Source: Talpa occidentalis (lineage: Eukaryota > Chordata > Mammalia > Eulipotyphla > Talpidae). Taken from it: DNA of 64,000 nucleotides. Of this stretch, positions 12,430 to 24,035 are shown in pieces. The stretch spans positions 71,407,683 through 71,471,682 of the forward strand of contig NW_023601433.1 of NCBI RefSeq assembly GCF_014898055.3, written 5' to 3'. Made by a program: the position numbers and the translations under genes. Each line of letters opens with the position of its first letter. The first letter of the stretch is position 1. Below the pieces are notes generated by a model, which searched no databases, had not been told where the DNA came from, and saw nothing but the letters and a program-made list of their open reading frames with translations.

Positions 12430-12860
12430 TTTTTTTTTAATTTATTCTTTCATGAATGCATTCATTCCAACAGATTTTTATATGCTAGTAATCTAAGGGC
12501 CTGGTATAGATCAGAAAAGATAACAAAGATTCCTGCTTCCATGGTGTTGACATCCCAGCAGAGAGAGAGGAAACAAAAATAAGTATAACACAAGAGTATA
12601 ACAAAGTGGTACGTGCCGTGTAAAATGGGTAAAATGAAGCAGGGTAAGGACCTGGAAGCTGAAGTAGGTGTGAAGGGGGGTACATTTTAATTAGGCAAGT
12701 GGGGTAAGCCTTTGGTAGGTGGACTTGAGCAATAGTCCAAAAGAGGTGAAGATATTAGTTGAATGGCTATCTGGAGAGAGAACATTCCAGCCAGCAACAG
12801 AGCTCAGCTAGAGGGAGCAGGTATTCAGGGCAGGGGGTCTGGGGTCATCAGTCCACTAAG
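12430..12860 (-). mobile_element. L2 LINE 3'-end remnant
   Basis: It starts 'ttcatgaatgcattcattcc' and continues through the typical antisense L2 order: 'gcctggtatagatcag', 'attcctgcttccatggtg', 'aaaatgaagcagggtaagga'. It is heavily diverged, with no target duplication. Confidence 0.55.
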
Positions 12861-13084
12861 GACCCTGTCATGTAGGGTCTGGTCATGACTTACTCTGAGT
12901 GAACCCAGTGATTCTGGGGAGTTTGGGCAGGAGCATTTCAGACAGGATGTATGACATTCTTGCCATTCCCTCCATGTTCCCTCCATCATGTAATGCACCA
13001 CCATGTTACATTGTATGAGCTGGAAAACTCCAGGCACACCATCTATAAGTCTAGCTCCCCACTTTAAACATCTGGCTCATTGCC

Positions 13085-13240
13085 AAGGCCTATCCACTCT
13101 TTCTTCCTGTTTATCCACTCTCCAATGTTTGCGGGTCCTCATTGTGGGCCAGGTCCCAGGGAAGGTCCTGGGGATTCAGCAATGCGTAGACCAACCAGAT
13201 CCCTGCTGCCATGTCCTCAGGCTAATATTTTGCTACAGCA
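13085..13240 (-). mobile_element. L2 LINE remnant
   Basis: Carries 'gggccaggtcccagggaagg', 'tcctggggattcagcaatg' and 'agatccctgctgccatg', all features of the antisense L2 end. It abuts a plus-oriented L2 fragment. Confidence 0.45.
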
Positions 13241-13895
13241 ACTTCTCTCTCTCTGCACCCTCCTAGTTCAGGTCCTGAGGCAGCCTACATCAGTGCCTGT
13301 TTGAACTTCTTTAGGAGTTTCCTAACAGGGTTTCCTTCCTCTAGCAGAACAGTCCTTCCCCCCCAAAAAAGGAGGACCCAACATGGCTCTGAGCATCACC
13401 TTCCTGTCCTGCTAAAAGCTTCCTGGCTCTGGACTGCTCACCAAATTCTAGGTTCCTCAGTCTGGCAGCAAGGTCCTCTGTGGTGTGACCCCAACCTTCT
13501 GTTGCAGCTTTGAGTACCAATCTTTTTAGGTTGGCCCTCACATGACCAGGTTTCCCTAGATGTCTGTTTCTTTTTCTACCGTAGATGCCTGTTTCACCAG
13601 CTACCCAGACCATCCTTCCCTGCATCTGCACATGTACTGTTTATGACACACCTGAAAAACAATCCCACTCATAAAGCCTCCCCAGATATGCTTCCTCAGC
13701 ATTAAGTTTTATTTTTTCTCACCCCTTATACCCTGTCTCTGTCTGTGCTTCTTATAACACTATCACTTTGTACCTCCTACTGCATTTATGTCTCCTGGTT
13801 GGCAGGAACAGTCTCACGGGAAAGGGGCTAGCCTCATTCAGCAGAGTATTATCCAGAATATAGCACTCAGTAAACATTTATTGAGTGAATAGAAA
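13240..13895 (+). mobile_element. L2 LINE fragment
   Basis: Shows successive L2 landmarks in sense order: 'cttcctgtcctgctaaaagc', 'ctggcagcaaggtcctctg', 'gtctcctggttggcaggaac' and the 3' end 'cagtaaacatttattgagtg'. About 650 bp, diverged. Confidence 0.65.
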
Positions 13896-14158
13896 ACACC
13901 AGTTCCTCCTCACAAGTTTTATAAAGTCACCACTATAGTATGGTTGTGATTTAGCAATTGACTCAGAGACTCAAAGGAACCCTCTATTTAAGAATTATTT
14001 ACCTTGTTTCACTTTTGCTTGGCCAAGCTAGTAGTGAAGTCAACTTTACCTCCCAGCACTTGCCCAGAACAACCCTTAAATAATTTACAAATCAGGCGAT
14101 TTTTTGGGAGGAAAAATTTTAGAAACATTCGCCCTTTGTGTACAATGTGTCACCTTAC

Positions 14159-14301
14159 CTTCTGCCTGTTTGCCTTGGGGGCAATGGCTTCCAAATCTGT
14201 GTCCTCATCTGAGGCCACACTGTCATAGTCAGGCTGGTCATTGTCTTGGCACTCAACACTGTGCTGGTTATTGATTGCTTTCAGTATGAGCTCCACGTTG
14301 T
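14159..14301 (-). CDS. GIT2: GIT2 coding exon 13 (residues 367-414, acidic linker)
   Basis: 143 nt, with acceptor gttgatag| and donor GAAG|GTAAGG. It encodes DNVELILKAINNQHSVE followed by an acidic DNDQPDYDSVASDEDTD linker. The PDYDSVASDEDTD block is a conserved GIT signature with a candidate phosphotyrosine site. Its last residues, LEAIAPKANRQK, differ somewhat from the human protein as I remember it. Confidence 0.95.
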
Positions 14302-16726
14302 CTATCAACAAAAGCAAACACATTACTTTAGGCTAATACAATTTTTTTCCCATAAAAATATTAGGAGGGTTTTGGGGTCTGGCCATTTGAAAGACTGAAA
14401 GGACAGAAATAACCAATGGAGGGATAACAGTAACTGATCAACTATCCAGGTGGCCTACTGTAGCAGCACAGATACAAGCACCCTTCTAGACACTTACCAA
14501 ATGTGGGCAAATTAAGAAGCTGGTTTCAGAAAGAGACTGTTCATACTAAAGAGACAGGTTTCAAGTTTCTAGTGATTCAATGAGATAGAGTGTGGCTTCA
14601 AATCAGGAAAATAAAGTTATCACTAAATGTGATTCAACTGTAATTGTAATCTGTTTACAAGGTAATAATGATTTGACATTATTGTGTTAACAAGTTACAC
14701 TAGTGTTAAAGAGGAGCCTAGAAATTAGATGCTCAAAGAGCAGGTACATTGGCATTGAGTCAGCTAAATGTCAGTGACAGAAAGAGGAGAATGATCCAGT
14801 GGACACACATCCAGAAGATATGGTTTATGGGGAGCAAGGATGTTTATAATTCTAATATGTTCCAAATAAAAGATTTCAAAAATTATCTAAGTAATTCTAA
14901 TTTCTTTCAAGCAACTCAAGCTAACCCAATTTTCAATACTGTTTCTGTGTATTTTGATGTCATATTAAGGTAATAAGTTATGTTTACTTACAAGGAATTT
15001 TAATTTTTTTGAAATTGATATTTCAAATATATGTCATCTGATTACAGTATAAAGACTCAATACAGAAAATCTGAAACTATAAATGAGGAAAAAAGAATTA
15101 TCATTCATACCCACTGACATATTTCAGTCTACTTACTTCTAGTCTTTTTCCCCCTAAACATAAAACATAAAGTCAATTCTCATTTTTTGCTATAGGAAGT
15201 TCTATAAGGTTAATGTTCTAAGTGGAAATATGGGGTTAGGTTTTTGTGAGACTGATGACATTTTCATCAACTGATCAGTACATAAACTTGTTTTATGTGT
15301 TTGTTCAAAGATACCTTCTTTACTACATATTGTTGACTCTGCAGCTCACAAGCACTGTTGAGCACTGTAACTCATGACTGACTGCATTTTATCTAGCACA
15401 CCTCAGTATGTCAGGTACCTCAATGTACTGTGCTCAGGACATCTAGACAGCACTTCAGCACTATGCTTAGGATAATTTTAAATAGCAAGATCACCACAAA
15501 AAGCACAAAAATATGTGGAAAACGTGGCACTAAATAGGCCTCGAAAAGGACACCTGCTTACTACTGTATGAGAGCTCTAACAAAAAGCAGAGGGTGGCCT
15601 TGCTCAATGTCAGCAGGGAACCTGTGTTGGGTGACTCAAATTTTTTGCAGCTCTGTACATGTCCACAAATTACCATGAAAGCACCATGAGTACTGATTTG
15701 GGGTTGCAAATAAACTTTAGCTAATAGGCAAATTTGCAAATATAAATATAATATTTATATTTATAGGTGATATGTTCACTTATCTGTATGTATATAAATG
15801 TTTTCTTTATCAAATTGGGCCATACTACAGCTTAATTACTCTATGTCAATTCATAAATTTTAAGGAAAAAAAGTCTATACTTTTCAAATATGTGACTATT
15901 ATTTTGTTTCGAATTTTTTTAGTGTTATATATTACATATAAATCTATGGTTATTTTCCTTCAATTAACACTTAAAAATGGAACCACCAAATCAAAGCATG
16001 TATATTTTGAGACTTCAAATTCAAGAAAGGACTGCTATAACAGTACCTTCACTTAAAACTAATAAACTTTCTTAGAACATGTTTATTCCTGGTTGAACCA
16101 ATAAAATCAAGAACAAATTGCTGCCATGAACGATTATTGTCTTTGGGGGATTCGATACTAACTGACATTTTTAGGGTACATATTTCTTCTGTTCAAAGGT
16201 CTTACAATAAAAATACATTACTTCTTTAATTAGGAAAAATTGCAGTTATAATACCTGGGATGGAGAGGAAGAGGGTTCCTAAATACAGAGACAGGACCCT
16301 CAGTTACTGAACTAAAGACTCACAGGGAGCCTCAGGAATAGGCGATCATGCTCTCTTTGTAATTTTAAATAACAGCAATTCCCACTGTAGATATTTTAAG
16401 TTTACAGTAACAAATTTCAATTATTTAGCACTCCATTTTGTAGGGAAAGAGCAGGTAAGATCTAATTCAGTCTTTGCAGGAGTTAATTTCAGGATACAAT
16501 TTCATAGGGAAAAGAACTGTTTGTAAGACAGATCTGACTAGCAGTTAGTAATGCTGAAATCCTTATAATTCACCAGGCTTAAAGGGGTAAGTTTTTCATC
16601 AAAACATATTACCAATAAAACTTATGCTGTCACAATGATAATTATTTAAATTAATTTATAACTTTAACACTTGTATCAAGTTTAGAAGGCCAAGGAAGCA
16701 AATATTTAGAGCTTTGAAACAGTTAC
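14302..16726. other. GIT2 intron 12
   Basis: AT-rich, no SINE. The segment at about 15170-15720 has the base composition and terminal phrases of an old DNA-transposon relic, but I could not assign a family or define terminal repeats. No second gene was seen. Confidence 0.5.
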
Positions 16727-16838
16727 CTTTTGAACTAGAGAGAGGACTGCCTTGTTGTCTCCTCTTGGCATCACTGAGAATATCAATAACCAGGGTGGCA
16801 AATTCATGGGCATTAAATCGAGCTAATTTCTGTCTGCC
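16727..16838 (-). CDS. GIT2: GIT2 coding exon 12 (residues 330-366, Spa2-homology segment 2)
   Basis: 112 nt, with acceptor ctttag| and donor AAAAG|GTAACT. It encodes GRQKLARFNAHEFATLVIDI then LSDAKRRQQG, the second Spa2-homology segment, ending SPLSSSK plus one base. Confidence 0.95.
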
Positions 16839-17687
16839 CTAAAGGTCAGAGAAAATTAGAAATATTCCCAAATATAAAAATACAATAATATCCACATAAA
16901 ATTAGTCAGACTATTGCTAGATTTTGGCAAAGGCGGTTTAGCATGATCAAAGCATCAAAGCATTATAATCATAATCAAGTCAATTATTAACACTATCCTT
17001 GCAGTTTTAAAACATTTACATAAGAGTTCTCACATTGCGTATTTATTTTTGTGAATAAAAACAAATGTTCTACTTAATGCTTTTCTTCTACTATCAATTC
17101 AGTCCTGAAGTAGACCTCATAGTGAAAACTTAATTTGAAAGAAAATTTTTAGATTTCAATGTAAAGTCCAAACATTGGGACTCCATCCTTGTACATAGCC
17201 ATTACTCAATAAAAATTAGAAGACCTTCCTAAGGTTCTCTTGATGGATGCTTAGGCTGTTTAAATGCTCTGTTACTATACAGAGTTGTGGTGAAATCACT
17301 ATGCATAAATCTTTATATTTTTATTTTTCAGAACATGTTCTCAAATAAGGAATTCCCATGTGAAAGGATGCACTAAATTTTGAAACTTCTGAAACTGGTA
17401 ACAAATTGCTTTACTGAAGCCTGCACCAATTTTAAACTCTTTATTTGTAGCATGAGAAAGCCCATCTTACAACATCCTTAGCAGGTTGGAGTAACCTTCA
17501 TTATAAACTTTATTAATTTGACTAATGAAACTTTCACTAAAGACTTTAGGGTGGTGGTTAGGATTACTAATGGGGTTAAACATTTCACATATTTAACCCA
17601 TTTATATTAATTCTATGAATTGTTTTACATTTGTCTGCAGTCATTTATTTACATAGATCACTTTTGTTATCAATTTGTGAGGGTATT

Positions 17688-17710
17688 TGTGTGTGTGTGT
17701 GTGTGTGTGT
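17688..17710. repeat. (TG)n microsatellite
   Basis: 23 bp of perfect TG on the plus strand, which is CA in the GIT2 transcript. It sits about 114 nt downstream of the exon 11 GC donor. Downstream CA repeats are known hnRNP L-binding splice regulators. Confidence 0.97.
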
Positions 17711-17824
17711 AAAGGATATTAACATTTTCATCAATCTAAACATTTTAAACGCCTGTCCTGAGAAAATAAGATATAACATCAACCATTCCCAAAATACTAT
17801 CACTTTTTTGACTCAGTTACTTGC

Positions 17825-17922
17825 CTGGTTCCGTGTGGATGAGTATTCAGGATTAACCGGAAGGAAGGGGACGACAGTTGTCTCCGTTACCAGGGTGCTG
17901 TGGTTTTGCGTGGCAAGCCAGA
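17825..17922 (-). CDS. GIT2: GIT2 coding exon 11 (residues 297-329) with a GC 5' splice site
   Basis: 98 nt, with acceptor ctcggctag| and donor ACCAG|GCAAGT. Using GC as the donor gives an exact phase-0 join to exon 12, whereas no nearby GT keeps the frame. CAG|GCAAGT is the classical strong context for GC-AG introns. The product is VWLATQNHSTLVTETT followed by the VVPFLPVNPEYSSTRNQ segment. Complementary dinucleotide repeats flank the exon in the transcript. The length is not divisible by three, so skipping shifts the frame. Confidence 0.94.
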
Positions 17923-18049
17923 CTAGCCGAGGAAAGAGCCAGAGATAGAAATCTCATCATCACGGGTGTGTCACTGCCCACGTTACTAGGGAGACTTGGG
18001 GGGGGGAGGGGAGCACATTTCCAAGCAACATACACATAGGTAAATGTGG

Positions 18050-18069
18050 ACACACACACACACACACAC
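18050..18069. repeat. (AC)n microsatellite
   Basis: 20 bp of perfect AC on the plus strand, which is UG in the GIT2 transcript. It lies in the 246-bp intron 10, about 127 nt upstream of exon 11. UG repeats bind TDP-43 and CELF-type proteins. It is complementary to the repeat on the other side of exon 11. Confidence 0.97.
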
Positions 18070-18168
18070 GCTTTTGGGGCAGCAGGAATTGGGCAAAACA
18101 TTGAGGGTGGCAGCTAGACACTGCCCACTGATAACAGCTTATTAGATAATGACCACATGTTAAGTCAC

Positions 18169-18241
18169 CTGCATCAGTTTCTCGCCTGTCAACTTCATCG
18201 TACACATCCATGGCAAGTTCTTCAAACAAGTGATTACTTAG
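18169..18241 (-). CDS. GIT2: GIT2 coding exon 10 (residues 273-296, Spa2-homology segment 1)
   Basis: 73 nt, with acceptor actttcag| and donor GCAG|GTGACT. It encodes LSNHLFEELAMDVYDEVDRR then ETDA, the conserved GIT Spa2-homology motif. The following intron 10 is only 246 bp. Confidence 0.96.
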
Positions 18242-18889
18242 CTGAAAGTAAAAAAATATCAGGAACACAAGGGACAAGAATTAACACTGGGAGAATGCGC
18301 AAAGACTGTGACTTATCCTCTTTTATCTCCGGTTTTAGCCGAAGTCAGAGCTTAGTAAATCCCCACCTTTAGACAGTAACATTTCTAACAGTACAGATTC
18401 CTCTGGAAACATTTGTCCCCCAAAAGCAGCCTATTTTCTGATATTCAGATTAGATTTCACTCTAAAGGTGGTAACAGGGACCTAAGGAGCGTGATTGCAG
18501 AAGCGGGGTCAAGTTCTCTACTTTTTTTGAAATCACCTCGTGAGAGTATTTGCCAGTACCCCCAAATACATGGCAGCCTAAGCCAGAGGTAGGAAAAAGA
18601 AACTAAAACATGCCACCTAGATCGGGTTAAGTCTCTTTGTTATCTTTCACAGCAGCAGTCTTCCAATCCTTAAAACAACCGAGCACCCCCAACAGAGGAC
18701 GGCCTGTCCAAGCAGTATGCTGTACAGTGGCAACCAATAAAACCAGCCTGACACAGATGGGGGTACGCCTGGCAACAATCAAGGTGGGTAGGACAATCAG
18801 GGCCTTCCTGACTTCCTGAGTCAGGATCTAGCTCTCTCCATACTTTTTTTCCTCACACAATAACCCCTAAAAGCTTGGTGGCTGCTTTT

Positions 18890-18995
18890 TAACTGACTGC
18901 TTCCCTCCTCTGTGAGGGCAGGGAATTTGTTCTGTCCTCTACTGTGTTCCTTACATCCACACAAAGTATCTGGCACATACATACAGCTGTAAATA
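18890..18995 (+). mobile_element. L2 LINE 3'-end remnant
   Basis: Phrases 'gagggcagggaatttgttct' and 'tatctggcacatacatacag' match the sense L2 3' end. Short and diverged. Confidence 0.45.
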
Positions 18996-19469
18996 TCCAC
19001 TCACACAATGACCAGAAGATATATTATGCAGCAGTTTAAAATGCTGGCTATACAAACCTCAAGGCAACTTGTGAAAATGGGTACAACAGACTGTCAGGTG
19101 GAAAAAAGGAGAATATAAAATTCTATCATTATGATTCAGCCTCAACTGAAAAAGATATACATATGAAACAATAATTGAAAAAGAATATACCAAAACAGTG
19201 AACTTAAATCCATCAGGGATAGTTATCATGATTGTAGATAATGTCCCTTTTCTATTTTCCAAAGTTTCTCTAGTGTGGCTACATTACATTTATAATTAAA
19301 AACAAAAACAAAATAAAAAACTCTGAGGGCCTTTTGGTGGATAAGATGATGAAGGACTGAGAACTTGAACTTGCATCATAAATATCCAGTCTCTTTCCTC
19401 CAAAAGGCTCCAAGCTAACGGTATTATTACTAACAACTACAACAGCAACACTGAATAGGGACTTATATT

Positions 19470-19610
19470 TCTCCTATAAGTACTCATGCCTCTACGAAGA
19501 TGCAAACTACTATTATCCTAATTTACAAATAAGGAAATTGAGACACAGTCAGTATGTTGCCTGAAGTCACAAAGTGGGTAGTGATGGACCTTCGATTCAA
19601 GGTTAAGTCT
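19470..19610 (-). mobile_element. MIR relic
   Basis: Contains 'tttacaaataaggaaattga' and 'cctgaagtcacaaagtgg', the antisense MIR core. Confidence 0.55.
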
Positions 19611-19794
19611 TCCCAAATGTTAACATTTACTAACTCAAAGACTATATTATAGTTTTTGTTACATTTTCCCAGCTTTTCATTAGGAAGGGGGAGGAGATGG
19701 AAGATACTGAATGAGATACACTAGCACTGGCACTAAGAAGAGTTGTCACCTGTGAGTAAATGATAGGTTGGAGTTAACAAGCAGCAAGGCAGCT

Positions 19795-19935
19795 CATTTT
19801 TACTGAGTAGTTCTGATTTGCAACCCCTGCTGGATAATTATTCCCCTTTTTCTAGGAAAGGAAACCAAGGTACAGAGAGGCTAAGGAGGATGTCAGCGCT
19901 GAGATCAGTATATGACCAGTTGACCCAAAGTCCAA
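19795..19935 (-). mobile_element. MIR relic
   Basis: Contains 'ggaaaggaaaccaaggtaca' followed by 'gagaggctaaggagg', a degraded antisense MIR core. Confidence 0.45.
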
Positions 19936-21384
19936 GTTCTTGGGACTATACCTCAACTTTATCACAGGTAATTAACTAGTGCTTGCCACTGCTAGAGTTA
20001 TTACAGCCCTAACCACGCTTTCCTGGAGCTGCAGCATAGCAAGTGTAGGAAAGTCAAAGGGAACTTGGATTTCATGGGTGATGTTTGAATTTAAAATAAA
20101 AATTTGCTATACACTGTACGTAATTAAAAGGAAATCATACAATATTTAGTGCTGACTTCAATACTACTTGACCTCCTTGATTTAAAAAGGCAATAAAACA
20201 CAGACACACAAAACCATAGATAGACAACACAGAGACACCGAGTATATTGTATAAAATAATTTATTTCATATTACAGTTAAATGCTAGTAAAGATAAATTT
20301 ATTTTTATGTAATATTTAGTATTTGTATGAAGTTCTAGTAAAAGGTCTTTCATGAAAAGGGGAATGAATTAAGAGAAAAGTCATAAATTAAGGAGTTGCA
20401 ATTTCAGTTAGGCCTTGGGAAAACTACCTAATGTGAAGGTGGTTAGATTTTCAGCTAAAAATTTTTAGCTCCTTGCATGATTACAGGGGTGGAAACTGGG
20501 AAAGAGGAGCACTGCAGGCAGAAGAGGCTTCCTGAAAGAGGACGGGGAGTGGCAGCTCATAGTCTCAGTGTGTCAACTCATGAAAAAACATTCAAAACAC
20601 ACACAGGATGAGAAACAGGGCAAGAACTAAACGGTGAGAGTTGGATGATGCCCTTAAAGGTTACAAAAGGAAGAATCTTCGTTCTGATTCAGAGAGTAAT
20701 GGGGACAGCTGAGGAGCATAAATAGTTAAAATAGCTGGGGAAGAACCCTGGTGAAGTTTCATTTGAGGGGACTAAACAAAGAGAAATCATTCCCAGAGAA
20801 AAATATTTCTTGGGGCCCTGGCTAACACTGAGGTGGGAAGGATGGAAAGAAATGCATAGGTTAAAGGAAATGCACAGAGGGCAAAACCACCAGCTCTTAG
20901 AAGCATACACTTACACAGTCTAATGAATAGCACAGGACTGGCAGGAGAGCTCCAACAGTAGCTGGACCCCAGTGGTAGTTAGCAAATCTGCAGTACTTAC
21001 CAATCCAGCATTAGCTTTGATCATTCTCTAGCATCCTAGAGGCTACAGAGTAGCCTGTAAGAACAGTGTCTTACTCATTAACATTGAGAGATACTAGGGA
21101 ATGCTCACAAGAAGAAACAAAGTCCTAATATCAAAGGAACAGTTTTCACTTTTAAAATGACAGAGGAAAATGGCATTATTTGAAACACAGATAATAAATT
21201 GGTCATACTAAACTTAATAGTAATTTCAGTCTTCATTGCTATATACACAATGGTCGTCTAATTTAACAACATCAAAGAGCATGAAATAAAGTCATTTGAT
21301 ACAACAGGTAACCTGCAGAGAAAAGGTATTAGCGGGTTACATGGATTCCTATATGGGCGTGCACTAGGATACAGAGATACTCAC

Positions 21385-21436
21385 AGATTGAAGTTTCTTC
21401 TTAGCAGCTTTTGCCAATTCAGACAAATCCAGGCTG
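21385..21436 (-). CDS. GIT2: GIT2 coding exon 9 (52 nt, residues 255-272)
   Basis: Encodes SSLDLSELAKAAKKKLQS, with acceptor ttcttag| and donor ATCT|GTGAGT. This is the run into the first Spa2-homology segment used for PIX binding in GIT proteins. It is the second successive exon near 50 nt, so exon definition here may depend on splicing enhancers. Confidence 0.95.
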
Positions 21437-22014
21437 CTAAGAAAATGTACAAAACTAATAAGCAAATGAAACCATTTTTGTGAGATTAATATAGGCAAGG
21501 GATCAAGATATTAATTAGTCTTCCATGGACATGGCCAAGATTAAAATGCTATAGCACAACAGTCAGTGAACCACTAGATTAAAACAGCCTGATTGATAAA
21601 AGTAACTCCTTCTAGAAATATCATAATCTTCTAAGATCATAACAGGAAAAAATAATCATCTGCCAACTGAAAGACAAAAACCATTGCCAGATCAGTCCTC
21701 AGGCCCTTATGTGAGAAGTCACTATTTTTGAAGTATTATTTAAAGAATGATAGAAGAAAATGCAAACAGGGAAGGCTGAAAATCAGAATGGCAAGATAAC
21801 AGCTGAAACAGCATTTAATTATTTTATAAACTCTTGACAATGGTTGTACAAAGGTCACTGGCTAAGTAGAGGCTTAAATATATTCCTTAGCCAAGAATCC
21901 ATCTGACCTCACACAAGGAGTCAGCAGCCCCCTGAGTTAAGAATGGCTTTCATAACTTAAAATGGTTGGGGAGAAGAGGGAGGAGGAACAAAGGCAGAAT
22001 ATTTCATAAAGTGA

Positions 22015-22213
22015 AAATTACATGAAATTCAAATTCAGTGTCCAGAAATAAAATTTCATTAGAACAGACACAAACTCCCTTTACACAGTGTCCGTATATG
22101 CTTTCCTCTACAAATGGCAGAGCTGTGTAGTTGTAACAGAGACTGAATGGCCCACAAAGCCTAAAATATTTACAATCTAACCCTCCCTTAGTGGCAAAAA
22201 ATTTGCTAATAGA
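22015..22213 (-). mobile_element. hAT-type MITE relic
   Basis: Contains 'cagaaataaaatttcattag', 'cagagactgaatggcccac' and 'aaagcctaaaatatttaca'. Read in reverse, it is the same family as the element at 30985-31209, in opposite orientation. The family name is uncertain. Confidence 0.6.
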
Positions 22214-22536
22214 GAAAGAATATACTTATAGACAAAGAATATACTTAATACAGAAATATTGTGAACAGCATCTAAAGTCATAATATACTATCACAACTGG
22301 CTGAAACTGTGACATTATCACTGACTCCAATTTTCTTATTAGTAAATCTGGTACTTGTGCTCTTCAAACTTAAGTTTTATATGATAGTTTACTTACAGCC
22401 GTCTTATTTCCAAATTGTATAGCCATAAAAGAGAAAAATGTATGGGCTTTGTTAAACACAAGATACAATACACTTAAACACTATACAACCAAGGAAATAT
22501 CAGTGACAAAGTTGATAGGTATTTAAATGGACTTAC

Positions 22537-22582
22537 CTGTCTGCCATTTGAGGTATTATAAAGTGCTGTCCATTTTTGTGAT
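22537..22582 (-). CDS. GIT2: GIT2 coding exon 8 (46 nt, residues 240-254)
   Basis: A very small exon encoding DHKNGQHFIIPQMAD plus two bases of Ser, with acceptor tgtttcag| and donor ACAG|GTAAGT. It continues the linker between the ankyrin repeats and the first Spa2-homology segment. It is isolated after a 9.15-kb intron; the frame and matching residues make it secure despite its size. Confidence 0.95.
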
Positions 22583-23248
22583 CTGAAACAGAAACCATGC
22601 CAAAGTTTTGTTCATATAAATATTGATAAGATCTGTAAAGGAACAACATCAATTTATGTTTTGCAAATAGTATTTTCCTATAACTGAATTACAAGGTGGG
22701 GATGGAAGTTACCAGATTGACAACAAATTCCTGAAGAACTGGTCAGTAGGAAGGATATCCTTATTTCTGGTACAAAGGTTCAGACATCACTAAGCAAATA
22801 AAGTCACATTCCTTGTACTTCATTCATCCCCAGTATAACTGGTGATCTTCACCCATAGGAATAACATTTAGGGAACTGAATTTGCTCAGAGCAAGATTCC
22901 TTTAGCTCTCCATGTGGGATGGTGACGCTTCTTCGAGTTTTATTTCATGGCTCACTTTCAAATTAATCAACAGTCAGGGCTGGGGTAAGTGGTTTTGGAA
23001 ATAGACAGGTTCCATTTCTTACAATGCTTACTGACAAGGCTCATCTAGCTTTTGGAGGATATTGATCACATGCCAATGAAGCATGCCACTGTAAGCATTC
23101 ACACACAGGTTTTTGTGTGAACATATATCTCTATTTCTCTTGAGTAAATGCCGAGGAGTGAGACTATTGGTTTATATGGTAGAAGTGTAAGTTGGTAAGA
23201 AATTGCTAGATTTTTTTTTCTCAGACTAGTTTTATCATTCTATATTCT

Positions 23249-23541
23249 TTTTATTTTAAATAATGACTTTTATTTATTTATTTTTAAAGATTTTATTTAT
23301 ACAAGAACTGGGGTACAGGTCAGAGGTGCAGGAGGGTGAGAGAATTCACCAGAGACAGAGCGGGAAGCAGAACAGGCAGATAGACCAAAGACAATGCTGA
23401 GGGGAGCAGCGAGTGAGACAGGAGAGGTCTGCTGCACCATGTGGGTTTCTCCCTGGCCAGCTGGGAATAGAACCTGCACTGCAGAGGCTGGGGACAGTTT
23501 CACTGTGCGGTACTCAACCTGCGGTGCCACCGGGGAGGCCC
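23249..23541 (-). mobile_element. SINE 2 in the L1
   Basis: Minus-oriented: starts in 'tttttaaagattttatttat' and ends '...ccaccggggaggcc'. Target duplication tcattctatattct at 23235-23248 and 23542-23555. It interrupts the L1 ORF2 3' part. Confidence 0.95.
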
Positions 23542-23713
23542 TCATTCTATATTCTAACCACCAATGTATGAGTTATAGATGTTCTGTATCTTCCCCAGAA
23601 CTTGTACTGCCAGCTTTTCTCTTTTATAAAAAAAAATTCAGTCATTTTAATAGGTATACAGTGATATCTCATTGTGGCTTTAATTTGCATTTCCTTAATA
23701 GTTAATGGTCCTG

Positions 23714-23946
23714 GGCTTCCCTGGTGGCGCAAGGGGTTGTCTCAGCACTATGAAGCTATTGGCCAGGGAGCTGACCCACATGGAGCAACAGACCTCGCCT
23801 GTGCTCTCCCACTGCTCCCCTCAACAGTGTATTTCAGTAGATCTGCCTGTTCTGCTCTCCACTTTGTCTCTGGTGAATCCCCTACCCCACCGCAACTCTG
23901 GCCTACACCCCAGCTCTTGTATGCATAAATAAATCTTCTTTAAAAA
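23714..23946 (+). mobile_element. SINE 3 in the L1
   Basis: Plus-oriented, 'ggcttccctggtggcgcaag' head. Target duplication aatagttaatg(g/a)tcctg at 23697-23713 and 23947-23963, with one mismatch. An internal part around box B is deleted. It lies 172 bp from SINE 2 in head-to-head orientation. Confidence 0.93.
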
Positions 23947-24035
23947 AATAGTTAATGATCCTGACCTCTCTTCATGATGGATATGTGATTTTCAAATATT
24001 TTCTCTTAATCTGTAGCTTGTCTTTTCATTGCCTC

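Larger units (their letters stand above)
18242..21384. other. GIT2 intron 9
   Basis: No young transposons. It contains one L2 end and two MIR relics, listed separately. The remainder is AT-rich and unrecognised. Confidence 0.6.
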
